Of a stretch of DNA of 42,934 bases, positions 23,912-31,755 are shown one piece after another (the first letter of the stretch is position 1; each line of letters begins with the position of its first letter). A program made the translations under genes and the position numbers. The notes below the pieces were generated by a model. That model did no database searches, was not told the origin of the DNA, and saw nothing but the letters and a program-made list of their open reading frames with translations. Location of the stretch: NCBI GenBank assembly GCA_021324445.1, contig JAJPJC010000373.1, forward strand, positions 1 through 42,934, in the 5' to 3' direction. The DNA is from Isosphaeraceae bacterium (GTDB lineage Bacteria; Planctomycetota; Planctomycetia; Isosphaerales; Isosphaeraceae).

Positions 23912-24904
23912 ATGAGCGCGGCAACCGCGGAGCTCTCTTCCATCCCGATCGGTCTGGATGAGATCCAGCGCGCGGCCGAGCGGATCGCGCCCCACGCGCA
24001 CCGCACGCCCGTGCTGACATCCCAGGCGCTGGATCGCCGGTGCGGCGGCACGGTCTACCTGAAGTGCGAGAACTTCCAGAAAGTCGGCGCGTTCAAGTTC
24101 CGGGGGGCGCTCAACGCGGTCGTGCAACTGGGCGAGGCCGAGCGTCGCGCCGGAGTGATCACGCACTCCTCGGGGAACCACGCGCAGGCGGTGGCGCTGG
24201 CCGGGAAGCTGCTGGGCGTGCCGGTCACGGTCGTGATGCCGCGGACGGCTCCGGGCGTCAAGCGTGCGGCGACCGAGGGCTACGGGGCGCGGATCGTCGC
24301 CTGTGAGCCGACGCTCGAGGCCCGCGAAGCGGCCGTCGCCGCCGAGATCGCGCGCCACGGTCTCACGCTGGTCCATCCGTTCAATGACTGGAACGTGATC
24401 GCCGGCCAGGGCACCGCCGCGCTGGAGCTGCTCGACCAGGCCGGCTCGCTCGACCTGGTCCTCTGCCCGGTCGGCGGTGGCGGCCTGTTGTCCGGAACCG
24501 CGCTGGCGGTGAAAGGCCGCCGGCCCGGTCTGCGCGTCGTGGGAGCGGAGCCGGCCATCGCCGACGACGCCCGCCGCTCGCTCCAGCTCGGCGCGATTCA
24601 ACCGGCGAACGACCCCCAGACGCTCGCCGACGGACTCCGCACGTCGCTCGGACCCTTCACCTTCGCCGTGATCGCGCGGCACGTCGATGAGATCCTCACG
24701 GCGACCGAGGCCGAGATCCTCGAGGCGATGCGGTTCGTCTGGGAACGGATCAAGATCCTCATCGAGCCATCGAGCGCCGTCCCGGTCGCCACGCTGCTCA
24801 ATGGCCAGCTCGACGCTCGTGGTCTGCGCATCGGGGTCATCCTCAGCGGTGGCAACGTTGATGTCGAGCCGCTGTTCGCGGCGCTGGCTGCCCGATATCT
24901 TTGA
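23912..24904 (+). CDS. PLP-dependent threonine/serine dehydratase (or serine racemase)
   Basis: 330 aa from the ATG at 23912 (GAGGAGA upstream); the frame is open further upstream but runs into the repeat region. It is a fold-type II PLP enzyme: YLKCENFQKVGAFKFRGA carries the cofactor Lys (FKFRG), SSGNHAQAVALAGKLLG is the Asn loop, and VGGGGLLSGTALAVKG binds the PLP phosphate. There is no C-terminal ACT regulatory domain, so it is the short catabolic or racemase-like form rather than the allosteric biosynthetic IlvA. The reaction would be deamination of Thr or Ser to 2-oxobutyrate or pyruvate, or racemisation of Ser. The next gene, a DcuC-type carrier, starts 29 bp downstream. Confidence 0.9.
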   Translation: MSAATAELSSIPIGLDEIQRAAERIAPHAHRTPVLTSQALDRRCGGTVYLKCENFQKVGAFKFRGALNAVVQLGEAERRAGVITHSSGNHAQAVALAGKLLGVPVTVVMPRTAPGVKRAATEGYGARIVACEPTLEAREAAVAAEIARHGLTLVHPFNDWNVIAGQGTAALELLDQAGSLDLVLCPVGGGGLLSGTALAVKGRRPGLRVVGAEPAIADDARRSLQLGAIQPANDPQTLADGLRTSLGPFTFAVIARHVDEILTATEAEILEAMRFVWERIKILIEPSSAVPVATLLNGQLDARGLRIGVILSGGNVDVEPLFAALAARYL

Positions 24905-24933
24905 AGTTCGAGGCATTATTACGTCAACATACT

Positions 24934-26424
24934 ATGAACCACAGCCACGACAGGTGCTGGCGGCACGCCGGGACAGACTGGAAGCCGGCACTGGTCGCGA
25001 TCGGAATCGCACTGGCGCTGGTCGTGGCGCGACCCGGATCCAGCGCGGCGGCTGACGCGAGAGCGCCGCAGCCGGCCCTGGCTGTCGCGACCGGCGGGGA
25101 AGCCGCCGCCTCGTCGCGGGCGACCATTGCCATCGCGGCCGTCGATCTGGCCGTGGTGACGGCCCTGGTGGTCCTCGGCATCGACGTGCGGCTGTTGCTC
25201 CTGCTGGGGGCGTTGCCCCTGTTCCTGGCGACGGGCCGGCTGCCGGAGCTGCTCGCCAAGCTGGTCGACGAACTGGCCAACCCAGGTACGGTCGTGCCCA
25301 TTGGCTCGGCCATGGGGTTCGCCTTCGTTCTCCGGCTGACCGGGTGCGATCAGCACTTAGTCCAGTTCCTGGTGCGGCCCTTGCGGCGGGTCCGCCTGCT
25401 GCTGATCCCGGGCGGGATCGCCGCGGGCTACCTGATCAACATGACGATCGTCAGCCAGGCGGGGACCGCCTCGGTCCTCGGCCCGATTCTCATCCCCTTG
25501 CTCCGAGCCGGCGGGCTGGGCTCGGCTCAGGCCGGCGCCATCCTGCTGCTCGGAGCCTCGATGGGCGGCGAGCTGTTCAACCCCGGCGCGGTCGAGATGC
25601 GCAAGCTGGCCGAGCTGACGCATCTCCGGGGTCACGAGGTCGTGGCTCGTTCCAAGGGACTGAACTTGCTGGCCTGTTCCGTCGCACTGGCGGCCTTCTG
25701 GCTGCTGGCGGCGCGGCGGGATCGCCGCAGTCTTCCGACAGTTGAGGACCGGCCGCCGCGGGAGGAACCCGAGAGCGGAGCCCCCTTTCGCGTCAACCCG
25801 GTCAAGGCCCTGGTGCCGCTCTTGCCCCTGTTGATCCTCTCGTCCGACTCGGTCTTCGGCACCAATCCCGTCCTGGGCTCGATCGAGGGACCACCGAGGA
25901 TCCTGGCGGCGATGCTGATTGGCGTGGTGGCGGCCGGCTTGACGTGTCCGAAGTCGGCCGGCGGGCTGGCCCCCTCGTTCTTCGAAGGCGCCGGCTATGC
26001 GTATTACCATGTCATCTCGCTGATCGTGGCCGCCTCGACCTTCGCCGAGGGTGTCCGGCTCAGCGGCTTGATCGAGCTGCTGATCCGGTCGATCGCGCCC
26101 TGGCCGTACCTGGCGATGGTCGTCGGCCTGGTGGCCCCGTGGTGCCTGGCGGTCGTTTCGGGGACCGGGATTGCGCCGGCGGTCGCGGTGATGGAGTTCT
26201 TCGTCCCCGCGGCTTCCTCGATGGGCCTGGAGCCGACCCGGCTGGGCACGGTCACGGCCCTGGGCGCCCACTTCGGCCGCACCATGAGCCCCGCCGCGGC
26301 GGTGGTCATGGTCTCGGCCCAGTTGTCCCAGGCCAGGGCCTCGGACTTGATCCGCCAGGTCGCCGGGCCGCTCATCGCCGGCGGCCTTATCCTGCTGGGC
26401 GCCGCCCTGGTGGGATTCCCTTGA
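24934..26424 (+). CDS. DcuC-family C4-dicarboxylate/anion carrier
   Basis: 496 aa from the ATG at 24934; a TTG at 24901 overlapping the dehydratase stop is the alternative. Multiple hydrophobic segments are seen (for example AVDLAVVTALVVLGIDVRLLLLLGALPLFLA, LLLIPGGIAAGYLINMTIV, ILAAMLIGVVAAGLT and LAMVVGLVAPWCLAVVSGTG), predicting 11-13 membrane helices. Features such as NMTIVSQAGTASVLGPILIP, GASMGGELFNPGAVEM and GAHFGRTMSPAAAVVMV are of the DcuC (C4-dicarboxylate uptake C) type, where the two halves carry similar SxxGP/TMSP motifs. Known relatives exchange or export succinate, fumarate and related acids. The short gap to the dehydratase suggests co-expression. The substrate is not proven. 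Confidence 0.82.
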   Translation: MNHSHDRCWRHAGTDWKPALVAIGIALALVVARPGSSAAADARAPQPALAVATGGEAAASSRATIAIAAVDLAVVTALVVLGIDVRLLLLLGALPLFLATGRLPELLAKLVDELANPGTVVPIGSAMGFAFVLRLTGCDQHLVQFLVRPLRRVRLLLIPGGIAAGYLINMTIVSQAGTASVLGPILIPLLRAGGLGSAQAGAILLLGASMGGELFNPGAVEMRKLAELTHLRGHEVVARSKGLNLLACSVALAAFWLLAARRDRRSLPTVEDRPPREEPESGAPFRVNPVKALVPLLPLLILSSDSVFGTNPVLGSIEGPPRILAAMLIGVVAAGLTCPKSAGGLAPSFFEGAGYAYYHVISLIVAASTFAEGVRLSGLIELLIRSIAPWPYLAMVVGLVAPWCLAVVSGTGIAPAVAVMEFFVPAASSMGLEPTRLGTVTALGAHFGRTMSPAAAVVMVSAQLSQARASDLIRQVAGPLIAGGLILLGAALVGFP

Positions 26425-26490
26425 AATTGCCGAGTGCTCCCAGACCCGAACCCAACCCGATCTCCGGAAGTGAGCGGAGGTGACAGAGCC

Positions 26491-26988
26491 ATGGCCGAGA
26501 ATCACGCATTCGACGTCGTCAGCGAGATCAACCACGCCGAGATGCACAACGCGGTCGTCCAGGCCCAGCACGAGCTGGCGGTCCGCTTCGACTTCAAGGG
26601 GACGCATGCCGCGCTCGAGTTCCACAAGAAGGAGAACACCCTGACGATCCTGGCCGACCACAAGGGGCAGCTCGAGACGGTCCTCCAGATCCTGAAGGAG
26701 AAAATGGCCCGCCGGGGCGTCCCGGTCGGCGCCCTGCGGCGCGGCAAGATCGAGGACGCCTCGCACGACACGGTGCGCGAGGTCGTGAGTCTGCACACGG
26801 GCATCGAGACCGACGACGCGCGGAAGATGGTCAAGGACATCAAGCAGCTCAAGCTCAAGGTCCAGGCCCAGATCATGGAGAACAAGGTGCGAGTCACCGG
26901 CAAGAAGATCGACGACCTCCAGGCGGTCATCGCCCACCTCAAGGCCCACGGGCCGGAATACCCGCTCCAGTTCGTCAACTTCACCTGA
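26491..26988 (+). CDS. YajQ-family nucleotide-binding protein
   Basis: 165 aa, the standard family length, from the ATG at 26491 (GGAGGTGA upstream). It aligns along its full length with the YajQ/DUF520 family: FDVVSEINHAEMHNAVVQA at the N-terminus, VRFDFKGTHAALEF, LKEKMARRGV and the tail YPLQFVNF. Two ferredoxin-like halves are expected. In Xanthomonas a homologue binds cyclic di-GMP and modulates a transcription factor; E. coli YajQ binds nucleotides or tRNA. Which applies here cannot be told. It follows the DcuC-type gene after 66 bp, and no c-di-GMP enzymes lie in the window. Confidence 0.95.
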   Translation: MAENHAFDVVSEINHAEMHNAVVQAQHELAVRFDFKGTHAALEFHKKENTLTILADHKGQLETVLQILKEKMARRGVPVGALRRGKIEDASHDTVREVVSLHTGIETDDARKMVKDIKQLKLKVQAQIMENKVRVTGKKIDDLQAVIAHLKAHGPEYPLQFVNFT

Positions 26989-27152
26989 CTGGCAGGATCT
27001 CGGCGTCGGGCAGGGTCCTTGTCCTGCCGCCGGCAACGGGGCTGGAGCCTGCCCGGCAGCGAGCCCGATCTAATAGGGGCTCGGACCGCTGCGGGTCATC
27101 GGCACGACTGCGATTGCGCCCGGGATCGACCCGGGGGAGGAAAAGGGACGCC

Positions 27153-28334
27153 ATGGGATTCCTCAACGGACGTGTCACGTTCACTCGGTACCGGGTCAGC
27201 GGCCCTGCCCCGCTCCCGTTTGGCGAAGAGACCCTGGAACTGGCCCGCCAGCACCTGCTGGGCCGTCATGGCGCAGCCGATCCGGCCGATGGGACCGTCA
27301 CCGGCTGGGCCGGCGGCGACCACGTCCTCGACCTGACCATCGAGCTGGCCAAGAACGTGGTCAACGACGCCCTCCATCTGGCCATCCGCATCGATACGGA
27401 CAAGATCCCCGGCTCCTTGCTGCGGGCGTATACCCAGATCGAGCTCGACGCCCGCGCCCAGCTCAACCCCAGTGGCGTGGCCACCAAGGCCCAGCGTGAG
27501 GAAGCCAAGGAGGCGGCGAAGCTCCGCGCCGCCGCCGAGGCGGCCGACGGACGATTCCGCCGCCACGCGCATTATCCCATCCTCTGGGACGGACAGACCC
27601 AGACCCTCTACGCCGGTGCCACCAGCGTCAGCGTGCTGGACCGCCTCCAGGTCCTCTTCCGCGAGACGTTTGACCGACCACTCGAGCCGATCACGGCCGG
27701 CAGCCTGGCGCGGGGGCTGGCCCTGGGCCAGCCCGGCGGGTCGGAGCGCGAACTGGCGATCCTGGGGTCGAGCCCGATCGTCCCGGCCGGAGGACCTGCC
27801 CAGACCCCGACGGCCGTCGCCTGGTCCGGTGACGACCCGACCAGCCTCGATTACCTGGGCAACGAGTTCCTGGTCTGGATCTGGCACGTGCTCCAGAACG
27901 ATGGCGAGACCGTGCGGCTCGCTGATGGTTCGGACGTCACGGTCATGCTGGCCAAGACCCTGACGCTCGACTGCCCCCGCGGCGAGACCGGCCGCGATCA
28001 GTTGACCGACGACGCGCCCACCCGGCTGCCGGAAGCCTTCCGCGCCCTCCAGGCCGGCAAGCTGCCGCGCAAGGCTGGCATGATCCTCGTCCGCCAGGGT
28101 GCCCAGTACGAGCTGACCCTCCAGGCCGAGACTCTGGCCGTTTCCGGCGCCGCCTTGCCCAAGCCCGAGGACGAGCGCCTGGCGCGGCACGAGCAACGGC
28201 TGGCGCGGATCGACAGCCTCCGTCACCTGACCGAGACCCTCGACCTCCTCTTCGAGGCCTACCTCCTCAGGCGCACCGGCGCCGGCTGGAACGACGAGCT
28301 CGGACGAATCCGTCGATGGCTCCAGGCGGCATGA
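27153..28334 (+). CDS. RdgC-like protein (putative)
   Basis: 393 aa from the ATG at 27153 (GGGGGAGG upstream). I recognise it only by overall pattern. There is an N-terminal GFLNGRVTFTRYRV strand, a region with LAIRIDTDKIPGSLLRAY then a charged helix AQREEAKEAAKLRAAAEA, followed by YPILWDGQTQTLYAGATS, VLDRLQVLFRETFDRPLEPIT and a late segment DVTVMLAKTLTLDCP. The order resembles RdgC (ARKEERILP...KKERDQLKDE...LLPRAF...VDSASAKKAEDLL...LPVRPL). RdgC forms a DNA-encircling ring that restrains RecA in proteobacteria. It is longer than typical RdgC (about 300 aa), mostly by extra C-terminal sequence. It is alone between yajQ and the PPIase gene. Medium-low certainty; otherwise a conserved hypothetical protein. 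Confidence 0.5.
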   Translation: MGFLNGRVTFTRYRVSGPAPLPFGEETLELARQHLLGRHGAADPADGTVTGWAGGDHVLDLTIELAKNVVNDALHLAIRIDTDKIPGSLLRAYTQIELDARAQLNPSGVATKAQREEAKEAAKLRAAAEAADGRFRRHAHYPILWDGQTQTLYAGATSVSVLDRLQVLFRETFDRPLEPITAGSLARGLALGQPGGSERELAILGSSPIVPAGGPAQTPTAVAWSGDDPTSLDYLGNEFLVWIWHVLQNDGETVRLADGSDVTVMLAKTLTLDCPRGETGRDQLTDDAPTRLPEAFRALQAGKLPRKAGMILVRQGAQYELTLQAETLAVSGAALPKPEDERLARHEQRLARIDSLRHLTETLDLLFEAYLLRRTGAGWNDELGRIRRWLQAA

Positions 28335-28508
28335 GTGGTCCATCCACCCGCCTTGCCCAGTTTCCCTATTCCTTCCTCGGCCGAGAGCCTGGACACTCAT
28401 TGGCAATTCGGTGCAGGACTCCGGACCCGGCGCGGGGGAAGCCTCCACTCCTGGGGGCGGAAACCCCAATTATCGGTCAAGTCGCGCGGCGAGAATCAGA
28501 AAATCCCG

Positions 28509-28514
28509 TATAAT
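28509..28514 (+). promoter_or_regulatory. Consensus -10 hexamer upstream of the parvulin gene
   Basis: TATAAT stands about 115 bp before the parvulin ATG, in a 293 bp gap after the RdgC-like gene that otherwise holds nothing recognisable. A clear -35 box is not visible at 16-18 bp. In GC-rich DNA an exact TATAAT in an intergenic gap is suggestive. Confidence 0.4.
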
Positions 28515-28627
28515 CGTTCGAGGTTGTGGTCACCCGGCTGTCTTATCGTTGCAATCATGCGAGATCGGCTCGACCACGGCAAGAATGATTGGCGAATCCT
28601 GCGGATTGATCGAGGGGAGAGGATTTG

Positions 28628-29737
28628 ATGTCCAGGAGTGTTGGAACGAGCCTGTTGTCCTTGATTGCCTGGGGTTTGACAGGGATGGGCGCCGGGCAGG
28701 CCCAGACCTTGCCCAAGGGGGTGGCGCCACCGGGCCAGGCCGGGGCCACCACGCCGGCCATTCCCGGTCTCAACGACGTGGTCGCGACCGTGACCACTCA
28801 GAATCGGACCGACAAGGTGACCAAGGGGGAGGTGCTCAACTACCTCAGCCGCAACCCTCTGCCCGCCCCAGAGGACCGCGACGCGGCGTATCACGTGGCT
28901 GTCGACGTGCTGATCAATACGGCGCTGCTCAACCAGTACCTGGCCCGGCAGAACGTCCCCGTCCCACCGGCCAAGGTGGATGAAGCCATCCAGCGAATGG
29001 AGCAGCAGCTCAAGTCGCAGGGACAGGACCTGGCCACCACGATCCGGCAGAGCGACACCTCCATGGACGAGATCCGCAAGGTCTTTGAAAATCGGATCCG
29101 ATGGCAGGAGTTCGTCAACTCCCGGGCGACCGACGCCGTGCTCCGCAAGTTCCTGGCCGACCACCGCGACCTGTTCAGCGGCACGCAGGTCCGGGCCAGC
29201 CACATCCTGCTCAAGTGCGATCCCAATGCCAGCGCGGCGGAGAAGGAGAAAATCAAGCAGAAGCTGCTGGCGATCCGCACCGACATCATCCACGGCAAGA
29301 TCACCTTCGCCGAGGCGGCCAACAAGTACTCCGAGGATCCGGCGACTTCCGGGGGCGCCGGGGGCGACCTCGACTACTTCACGCTCGACAGCGGTTTCCT
29401 CGAGGAGTTCGCCCATGCCGCATTCCGACTGAGGAAGGGGGAGATCTCCCAGCCCGTCGAGACGCCCCTCGGGTGGCACCTGATTCAGATCACCGACCGC
29501 AAGGACGGGAAGCTGCCCGACTTCGAACAGTATCGCATGTACATCCTGACCCAGTACGGGAACGAGCTTCAAAAGAACATTCTGTCTGCGGAGCGGAAGA
29601 CGGCCAAGATCGAGGTCAAGCCGATGCCGAAGGACCTCTTCCCGCCCGAGCAGCCGGCGGCTGCGGCTGTGGGCGCGGCCGCAGGTGGCACGACCGCGGC
29701 GCCGAAGGACGCCGCGACGCCGGCGCCGAAGCCTTGA
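28628..29737 (+). CDS. Secreted parvulin-type peptidyl-prolyl isomerase (SurA/PrsA-like)
   Basis: 369 aa from the ATG at 28628 (GAGGGGAGAGG upstream). The N-terminal signal peptide is SLLSLIAWGLTGMGAGQA. A helical SurA-N-like chaperone region follows (about 50-185: VLNYLSRNPLP, DVLINTALLNQYLARQNV, then RWQEFVNSRATDAVLRKFL). A single parvulin domain is at about 190-300: VRASHILLKC, FAEAANKYSEDPATSGG, GDLDYFTLDSGFLEEFAHAAF and TPLGWHLIQITDRKDG. The C-terminal tail is Ala/Pro/Thr-rich. It should help fold exported proteins across the cytoplasmic membrane. It has its own candidate promoter and is convergent with the epimerase gene. Confidence 0.93.
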   Translation: MSRSVGTSLLSLIAWGLTGMGAGQAQTLPKGVAPPGQAGATTPAIPGLNDVVATVTTQNRTDKVTKGEVLNYLSRNPLPAPEDRDAAYHVAVDVLINTALLNQYLARQNVPVPPAKVDEAIQRMEQQLKSQGQDLATTIRQSDTSMDEIRKVFENRIRWQEFVNSRATDAVLRKFLADHRDLFSGTQVRASHILLKCDPNASAAEKEKIKQKLLAIRTDIIHGKITFAEAANKYSEDPATSGGAGGDLDYFTLDSGFLEEFAHAAFRLRKGEISQPVETPLGWHLIQITDRKDGKLPDFEQYRMYILTQYGNELQKNILSAERKTAKIEVKPMPKDLFPPEQPAAAAVGAAAGGTTAAPKDAATPAPKP

Positions 29738-29762
29738 GGCCGGCCGAGCCCCGCGCGCTTCG

Positions 29763-30740
29763 TCAGAGATCAGCCAGGTCCAGCCGCCCAGAATCGCGCA
29801 GAGCCACGAAGCGGCGGTAGGTCTCGGCGATGCCGTCGCGGAGGGGAGTCCGCGGGATCGGCCCGAGGCGATCCTGGAGGCGCGCGTCGTCCAGGTCCGC
29901 GGCGATCGGCAACTGCCGGTCGCCGTGCGTGACCAGCTCCCGGGCGGATGGGACCACGTCGCTGAGGGCCGCCACGAACGACTCGATGGTCTCGACCGCC
30001 CCGGCGAGATTGAAGGACTCGGCCCCCTCGAAGGGTTGTTCCAGCGCCCGGACGAAGGTCGCGGCCACGTCGCCGACGTACTGGAGGTCCTGCCGGCCGC
30101 CGTAGCTGATCCGATACGGCCGGCCGGCCGCCACGGCCTTGATCGCCTTGGTCGGCTCGCTGGTCATCCCAAAATCGCGCCCCACGCCGTAGACCGTCCA
30201 GGGCCGCAGGCCGATGCTGGTGATCCCGTGGTCGAGCCAGTAGACCCGGGCATTGAGCTCGTTGCAGACCTTGAATGCGCCATAGTGCGTCAAGGGCGCG
30301 AGTCGAACCTCGTCGCCGACCCGGCCGCTCACTCCCGGCTCGGCCGGCCCGTGGACCGCCGCAGAGCTCGCATAGACGACCCGACGCACCTGGTCCTTCC
30401 GAGCCACGGCCGCTTCGAAGACGGCCAGCGTCCCGATCACGTTGACCTTCGCCCCGAGGACCGGGTTGGCCCGGCAGGTTGGCGTCTGCAACCCGGCCAG
30501 ATGGAGCAGATGCGTCGCCCCGACACGCTCCACCGCCGCGCGGACCGCGTCCGGGTCGGCGACGTCTCCGGCTACGTAATGAACCAGCGAGCGTGGCTCG
30601 GGCTCCAGGATCAGGTCCAGGCGATGCGTGTCTTCCTTCAAGTCGTAGATCCAGACCTCACGCCCCGCGTCGACCAGTTGCTTGGCGACCCACGACCCGA
30701 TGCATCCGTAGCCGCCCGTCATGAATACGCGCGTTTCCAC
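29763..30740 (-). CDS. NAD-dependent epimerase/dehydratase (extended SDR)
   Basis: 325 aa from a GTG at 30740. This start puts RVFMTGGYGCIGSWVAKQL (GxxGxxG Rossmann motif) six residues from the N-terminus; the longer open frame overlaps the upstream gene. Other motifs are DLKEDTHR after strand 2 (Asp selects NAD), HLAGLQTPT, the catalytic pair in YASSAAVHG and YGAFKVCNE (YxxxK), and LRPWTVYGVGRD. Extended SDR enzymes of this type epimerise, dehydrate or reduce nucleotide-sugars and other substrates. The specific substrate is not evident. It is the last of three minus-strand genes with short gaps (17 bp to the preceding small gene), probably one transcript from the promoter near 31310-31336. 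Confidence 0.88.
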   Translation of the reverse strand: METRVFMTGGYGCIGSWVAKQLVDAGREVWIYDLKEDTHRLDLILEPEPRSLVHYVAGDVADPDAVRAAVERVGATHLLHLAGLQTPTCRANPVLGAKVNVIGTLAVFEAAVARKDQVRRVVYASSAAVHGPAEPGVSGRVGDEVRLAPLTHYGAFKVCNELNARVYWLDHGITSIGLRPWTVYGVGRDFGMTSEPTKAIKAVAAGRPYRISYGGRQDLQYVGDVAATFVRALEQPFEGAESFNLAGAVETIESFVAALSDVVPSARELVTHGDRQLPIAADLDDARLQDRLGPIPRTPLRDGIAETYRRFVALRDSGRLDLADL

Positions 30741-30757
30741 TCGTTTTGTCCTATCGG

Positions 30758-31036
30758 TCAGGCGCCGTTGCCCTCGGGGCCGGCCGCGGGCCTGGTGGTC
30801 GTCGCGGTGGGGATCACAAGCTTGAGGACCTGGCCCAGGTTGATCCACTGGGTGTGAAAGCGTTCGCGTTCACCCTCGATCTGGGTGTAGACGACGACTT
30901 CGCGCGCAAAGGGGAACGGCGGCACAGACACCCAATCGGGATGAACGATGGTGTAGGTCTCGCCGCTGGTGAGCACCAGGTCGAAGGGTGGGAGCGGTTT
31001 GGCGGTGAGGGCGTCGCGGATGCGGTCGGGGGTCAT
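30758..31036 (-). CDS. Small conserved hypothetical protein
   Basis: 92 aa from the ATG at 31036, with AAAGGAA upstream on its strand. The sequence MTPDRIRDALTAKPLPPFDLVLTSGETYTIVHPDWV fits a widespread small-protein pattern (helix, xPFxLxLxxGxxxxVxHPxxV) seen in many bacteria and common in planctomycetes, with no known function. The rest is beta-rich (SVPPFPFAREVVVYTQ). It lies between a ribbon-helix-helix-like gene and the epimerase gene; gaps of 19 and 17 bp indicate co-transcription. Confidence 0.72.
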   Translation of the reverse strand: MTPDRIRDALTAKPLPPFDLVLTSGETYTIVHPDWVSVPPFPFAREVVVYTQIEGERERFHTQWINLGQVLKLVIPTATTTRPAAGPEGNGA

Positions 31037-31055
31037 GGCCGGGATTCCTTTCGGT

Positions 31056-31274
31056 TCAGGATCTGAGGAGCGAGATGCCGCGTCGTTGGGCCTCCTCATG
31101 GATCAACCGGCGGACGGTCCGGGACATGTTGGGGCGTTCGCCCAGGGGCCTGGCGTCCTGCCTGGCGAGCTGGTCGAGGATGCCGTAGAGCTCGCCCAGG
31201 TCAATGACAACGGTGTTCGATCGGTCGCGACTGGGCGGCTTTGGTCCGGGCTGGGGTCTGGTCCGGGCCTTCAT
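31056..31274 (-). CDS. Putative ribbon-helix-helix DNA-binding protein
   Basis: 72 aa from the ATG at 31274, with GCGGAGG at good spacing upstream on its strand. A basic N-terminal arm (MKARTRPQPGPKPPSRDR) is followed by a strand-helix segment NTVVIDLGELYGILDQLARQD and a second helix SRTVRRLIHEEAQRRGI. The order strand, helix, turn, helix ending in xxVRRLIxEEAxRRG is like CopG/Arc-type regulators and antitoxins, with a slightly long turn. No toxin gene is adjacent; the neighbours are a small conserved protein and an epimerase. Three CTAG sites at 11-bp spacing overlap its candidate promoter and could be its own operator. Fold assignment is by eye and moderate in certainty. Confidence 0.55.
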   Translation of the reverse strand: MKARTRPQPGPKPPSRDRSNTVVIDLGELYGILDQLARQDARPLGERPNMSRTVRRLIHEEAQRRGISLLRS

Positions 31275-31308
31275 GGGCTTGCCTCCGCGGTTGGGAATCC
31301 CGGAAGCC

Positions 31309-31336
31309 ATTCTAGCAGATGGCTAGTGCTTGTCTA
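31309..31336 (-). promoter_or_regulatory. Candidate sigma-70 promoter of the three-gene minus-strand operon
   Basis: Read on the minus strand, TAGACA (31336-31331) and TAGAAT (31314-31309) are separated by 16 bp. Each differs from the consensus hexamer by one or two bases, and the -10 lies about 35 bp before the start codon of the ribbon-helix-helix-like gene. Confidence 0.55.
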
Positions 31337-31337
31337 G
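31312..31337. promoter_or_regulatory. Three CTAG sites at 11-bp periodicity (candidate operator)
   Basis: CTAG occurs at 31312-31315, 31323-31326 and 31334-31337, exactly 11 bp apart, so all three face the same side of the helix. They cover the -10, spacer and -35 of the candidate promoter. CTAG is usually scarce in bacterial DNA, making the cluster notable. Ribbon-helix-helix proteins often bind such phased short repeats cooperatively, and the first gene downstream encodes one by appearance. Confidence 0.45.
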
Positions 31338-31344
31338 TCACGAG

Positions 31345-31755
31345 TCACCAGCCCGAAGGCAAGCCCCACACGCCGGGCGTGATCAGCTCCAGGGAGTTGC
31401 CGGCGGGATCGCGGAAGTAGAGGGAATGGCCGCCATGCGGCCAGGATTCCTCGTGTTCGATCGCCACCTGGTGCTGCTGGAGCCATTGGCGCCAGGCGTC
31501 GAGGTCCTCCCGCGCGATGCCCAGAGCGAAATGACTCGGCCCGCGGGCACCGTGCGCCGGCAGGTGGTCGCCCCGCAGCGTGGTCTGGGCCCGGAAGACC
31601 AGCAGCATGTCGCGATCCCCGACCTGGAAGAAGACGTGCCGGTCCGTTTCCTTACCCCAGACACTCAGGCCGAGGACGTCGCGATAGAACCGCTCGGCCT
31701 GGTCGAGGTCGTCGGCGTAGAGTCCTGTCTCCACGAGACATTGGATTGGTTTCAT
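31345..31755 (-). CDS. VOC/glyoxalase-fold protein
   Basis: 136 aa from the ATG at 31755; the open frame extends to 31860 but the added residues have no family character. It shows two beta-alpha-beta-beta-beta modules: CLVETGLYADDLDQAERFYRDVLGL, HVFFQVGDRDMLLVFRA, then SHFALGIAREDLDAWRQWL and HSLYFRDPAGNSLELITPG. The last motif and the His/Glu positions (SHFALGI, NSLELI) are those of metal-binding VOC enzymes such as glyoxalase I, fosfomycin-resistance proteins and dioxygenases. The substrate is unknown. It is followed by the promoter region of the next minus-strand operon. Confidence 0.87.
   Translation of the reverse strand: MKPIQCLVETGLYADDLDQAERFYRDVLGLSVWGKETDRHVFFQVGDRDMLLVFRAQTTLRGDHLPAHGARGPSHFALGIAREDLDAWRQWLQQHQVAIEHEESWPHGGHSLYFRDPAGNSLELITPGVWGLPSGW

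Noticed and set aside
25357..27036. Minus-strand open frame of 559 codons
   Set aside because: It spans two clear plus-strand genes (DcuC-type carrier and yajQ) and their spacer; composition is His/Asp/Arg-rich as expected for antisense of GC-rich genes.
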